DNA from: Bin87 sp965203855
Lineage (GTDB): Bacteria > Chloroflexota > Dehalococcoidia > Lucifugimonadales > UBA3495
Direction: 5' to 3'
DNA: 64,000 nt
Assembly (NCBI GenBank): GCA_965203855.1
Contig: CBDBDN010000004.1
Coordinates: forward strand, 62,001 to 126,000
The notes below the pieces were generated by a model. The model worked only from the letters and a program-made list of their open reading frames with translations. It had not been told where the DNA came from and did not search any database. Positions 62,415 to 64,000 of this stretch are shown here, one piece after another (position 1 is the first letter of the stretch; the number at the start of each line of letters is the position of its first letter). Both the position numbers and the translations under genes were made by a program.

Positions 62415-62879
62415 CTAGCGGCGGCGGGCTACTACGGTGCCGGCGATGCGGTCGGGGATGGAACGGCGTTCCCCGTAGTCCACGCTGATGATGATGGCGT
62501 CAATGACAAAGCCGATTATCGTTAGATGGAGCAGCACTTTGACCAGCGCGCGCGCCGCCTTACGCAGCGGGTTGGCATTGCCGCCCCGCCGCCGGTACAA
62601 GTCGGTTCCGGTCAAGCGGCGGCCCGGCGGCCCGAACCGCATAATCAGCAGTAGCCAGACGGCGTAGGTAATCGCCAGCGTCAGGGGCACCTGCACGGTC
62701 AGAAAGCCGTACAAGTCCAGGCTGAACGACTGCGCGCGCGGAGCGGAGTTGACGACGCCGGCGGCCAGTCCTACGGCGTAGAGGACGGCGCTGCCCACGG
62801 CCAGAAACAGCAGCCGGTCAATCAGCCAGGACAGCAGCCGGCGCAGCGGGATAATCCGGTCAATGCGGCGATTTCGCAT
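62415..62879 (-). CDS. RDD family membrane protein, 154 aa
   Basis: From ATG 62879; an ATG 13 codons upstream is an alternative. The N-terminus RRIDRIIPLRRLLSWLIDRL has the family Arg and Asp, then three helices (LLFLAVGSAVLYAVGLAAGV, TVQVPLTLAITYAVWLLLIM, LLHLTIIGFVIDAIIISVDY) and the closing SIPDRIAGTVVARR. Paralogue of the shorter RDD protein at 60118. Function unknown. Confidence 0.82.
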   Translation of the reverse strand: MRNRRIDRIIPLRRLLSWLIDRLLFLAVGSAVLYAVGLAAGVVNSAPRAQSFSLDLYGFLTVQVPLTLAITYAVWLLLIMRFGPPGRRLTGTDLYRRRGGNANPLRKAARALVKVLLHLTIIGFVIDAIIISVDYGERRSIPDRIAGTVVARRR

Positions 62880-62997
62880 ATCGTCCCGTCTAGTTAAGTC
62901 CAGTCCACATTCCATTCCGGCAATGGCAATGACGATGCGCCTCCCGCCGCTGCCGGCGAAAGGCGCATACGGAGCAAATCGCGCCGGGCGGCCCGGG

Positions 62998-64000
62998 CTA
63001 GTTGCCGGCCGCCTGTTTGATTGCCGCCGCTTTGTCGGTGCGCTCCCATGGCAAATCCAGGTCGGCGCGGCCGAAGTGGCCGTAGGCCGCCGTCTTGCGG
63101 TAGATGGGACGCCGCAAGTCCAGGTCCTCAATGATGGCGCCGGGACGCAAGTCAAAGTGCTCGTTGACCAGTTCCACGATGCGCTCGTTGGGGATGTGGT
63201 TGGTGTCAAAGGTTTCAATGGCGATGGAAGTAGGTTCGGCAACGCCGATGGCGTAGGACACCAGCACTTCCAGCCGGTCGGCCAGGCCGGCGGCCACCAG
63301 ATTTTTGGCGACATAGCGGGCGGCGTAAGCGCCGGAGCGGTCAACTTTGGTCGGGTCTTTGCCGGAGAAAGCGCCGCCGCCGTGCCGGGCGATGCCGCCG
63401 TAAGTGTCCACCAGAATCTTGCGCCCGGTCAGGCCGGTATCGCCCTGGGGCCCGCCGACCACGAACCAGCCGCTGGGGTTGACGAAATACTTGGTGTCAT
63501 CGTCCAGCAGCTCCGCCGGCACGATGGGCCGGATGACCTGCTCAATGACATCTTTGCGGATTTTGGCGCGGAAAGCGTCGCGGTCGGCGGTGTCATCGTG
63601 CTGGCTGCTGATAACGACGGCGTCAACGCGGTGGGGCTTGCCGTAGCGATATTCCACGGTGATTTGCGACTTGCCGTCCGGCCCCAGATAGGGCAGGGAG
63701 CCGTCCTTGCGGACGGCGGCCAGCCGCTCGACCAGGCGATGCGAAAGGTCGACGGTAATCGGCATCAGGCTGTCGGTTTCGTTGCAGGCGAAGCCGACCA
63801 TCATCCCCTGGTCGCCGGCGCCGGTAGCGCGGCGGGCGTCGGCGCCGGCGCCGTTGCTGCGATGCTCCAGCGCGGTGCTGACGCCGGCGTTGATGTCGGG
63901 CGACTGCCGGCTGGCGTTGCTGATAATGCCGCAAGAATGGCCGTCAAGCCCGTACTTGAGCTCGGTGTAGCCGATTTCCAGCAAAGTCTTGCGGGCAATG
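62998..64000 (-). CDS. metK: S-adenosylmethionine synthetase, N-terminus beyond window
   Basis: At least 334 codons are present; the frame is open to the right edge, where only the first residues of the enzyme are missing. GAGDQGMMVGFACNET, GPDGKSQITVEY, the PSGWFVVGGPQGDTGLTGRK active-site block and GGGAFSGKDPTKVDRSGAYA are invariant in MetK. It makes SAM, the cofactor used in this window by viperin, the SPL-like enzyme, the methyltransferases and the SAM hydrolase. Confidence 0.97.
   Translation of the reverse strand, partial: IARKTLLEIGYTELKYGLDGHSCGIISNASRQSPDINAGVSTALEHRSNGAGADARRATGAGDQGMMVGFACNETDSLMPITVDLSHRLVERLAAVRKDGSLPYLGPDGKSQITVEYRYGKPHRVDAVVISSQHDDTADRDAFRAKIRKDVIEQVIRPIVPAELLDDDTKYFVNPSGWFVVGGPQGDTGLTGRKILVDTYGGIARHGGGAFSGKDPTKVDRSGAYAARYVAKNLVAAGLADRLEVLVSYAIGVAEPTSIAIETFDTNHIPNERIVELVNEHFDLRPGAIIEDLDLRRPIYRKTAAYGHFGRADLDLPWERTDKAAAIKQAAGN

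Overview
The window is GC-rich, gene-dense bacterial chromosome. It most likely comes from a Chloroflexota lineage, perhaps a marine or host-associated heterotroph. I infer this from the Pro/Thr-rich stalks on surface proteins, the HspR-led heat-shock operon, and the mix of Rieske oxygenase, CocE-type hydrolase and radical SAM genes. No rRNA is present, so the taxonomy is an inference. Most genes lie on the minus strand in short operons.

Layout. 1-6 kb: end of an asparaginase, a PIN-domain gene behind a frameshifted partner, a DASS-type transporter, and Rel (p)ppGpp synthetase/hydrolase. 6.2-6.7 kb: an unassigned structured RNA with its own promoter and terminator. 6.9-16 kb: catabolic and accessory enzymes (alpha/beta hydrolase, SPL-like radical SAM, Rieske dioxygenase alpha/beta, CocE hydrolase) plus an orphan Phd antitoxin and a Uma2 protein. 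16-23.6 kb: AddA/AddB-like recombination helicase-nucleases and a surface protein. 23.6-30 kb: a two-component pair, rho, transaldolase, pyrG and two tRNAs.

30-36 kb is the most striking region. A prokaryotic viperin (antiviral radical SAM enzyme) is followed by an HTH-TPR protein and is divergent from a 1022-residue nuclease-like/adenine methyltransferase fusion. 36-45 kb: SAM hydrolase, two tiny membrane ORFs, secG, gatB, two duplicated Uma2 proteins with coiled-coil tails, a GmrSD-like DUF262/DUF1524 gene and acetyl-CoA synthetase. 45-51 kb: a probable lipoprotein, three tRNAs, and an hspR-grpE-dnaK operon with a HAIR-like operator over its promoter. 51-57 kb: a zinc ribbon, a sulfite-oxidase-type Mo enzyme, a selenocysteine-containing SelD whose UGA is read through, a type II restriction-modification pair and an acyl-CoA dehydrogenase. 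57-64 kb: a decayed IS30 element, CcdA, a HepT/MntA-like pair whose MntA is a duplicated, catalytically degenerate nucleotidyltransferase, two RDD proteins around a phosphohexomutase, and metK (cut by the window edge).

Dispersed palindromic repeats with the core ATTCCGGCTTTCGCCGGAAT and GGAATGACGGTT tails occupy several intergenic gaps. Taken together, 30-43 kb and 52-60 kb look like defence-enriched accessory DNA set among housekeeping genes.
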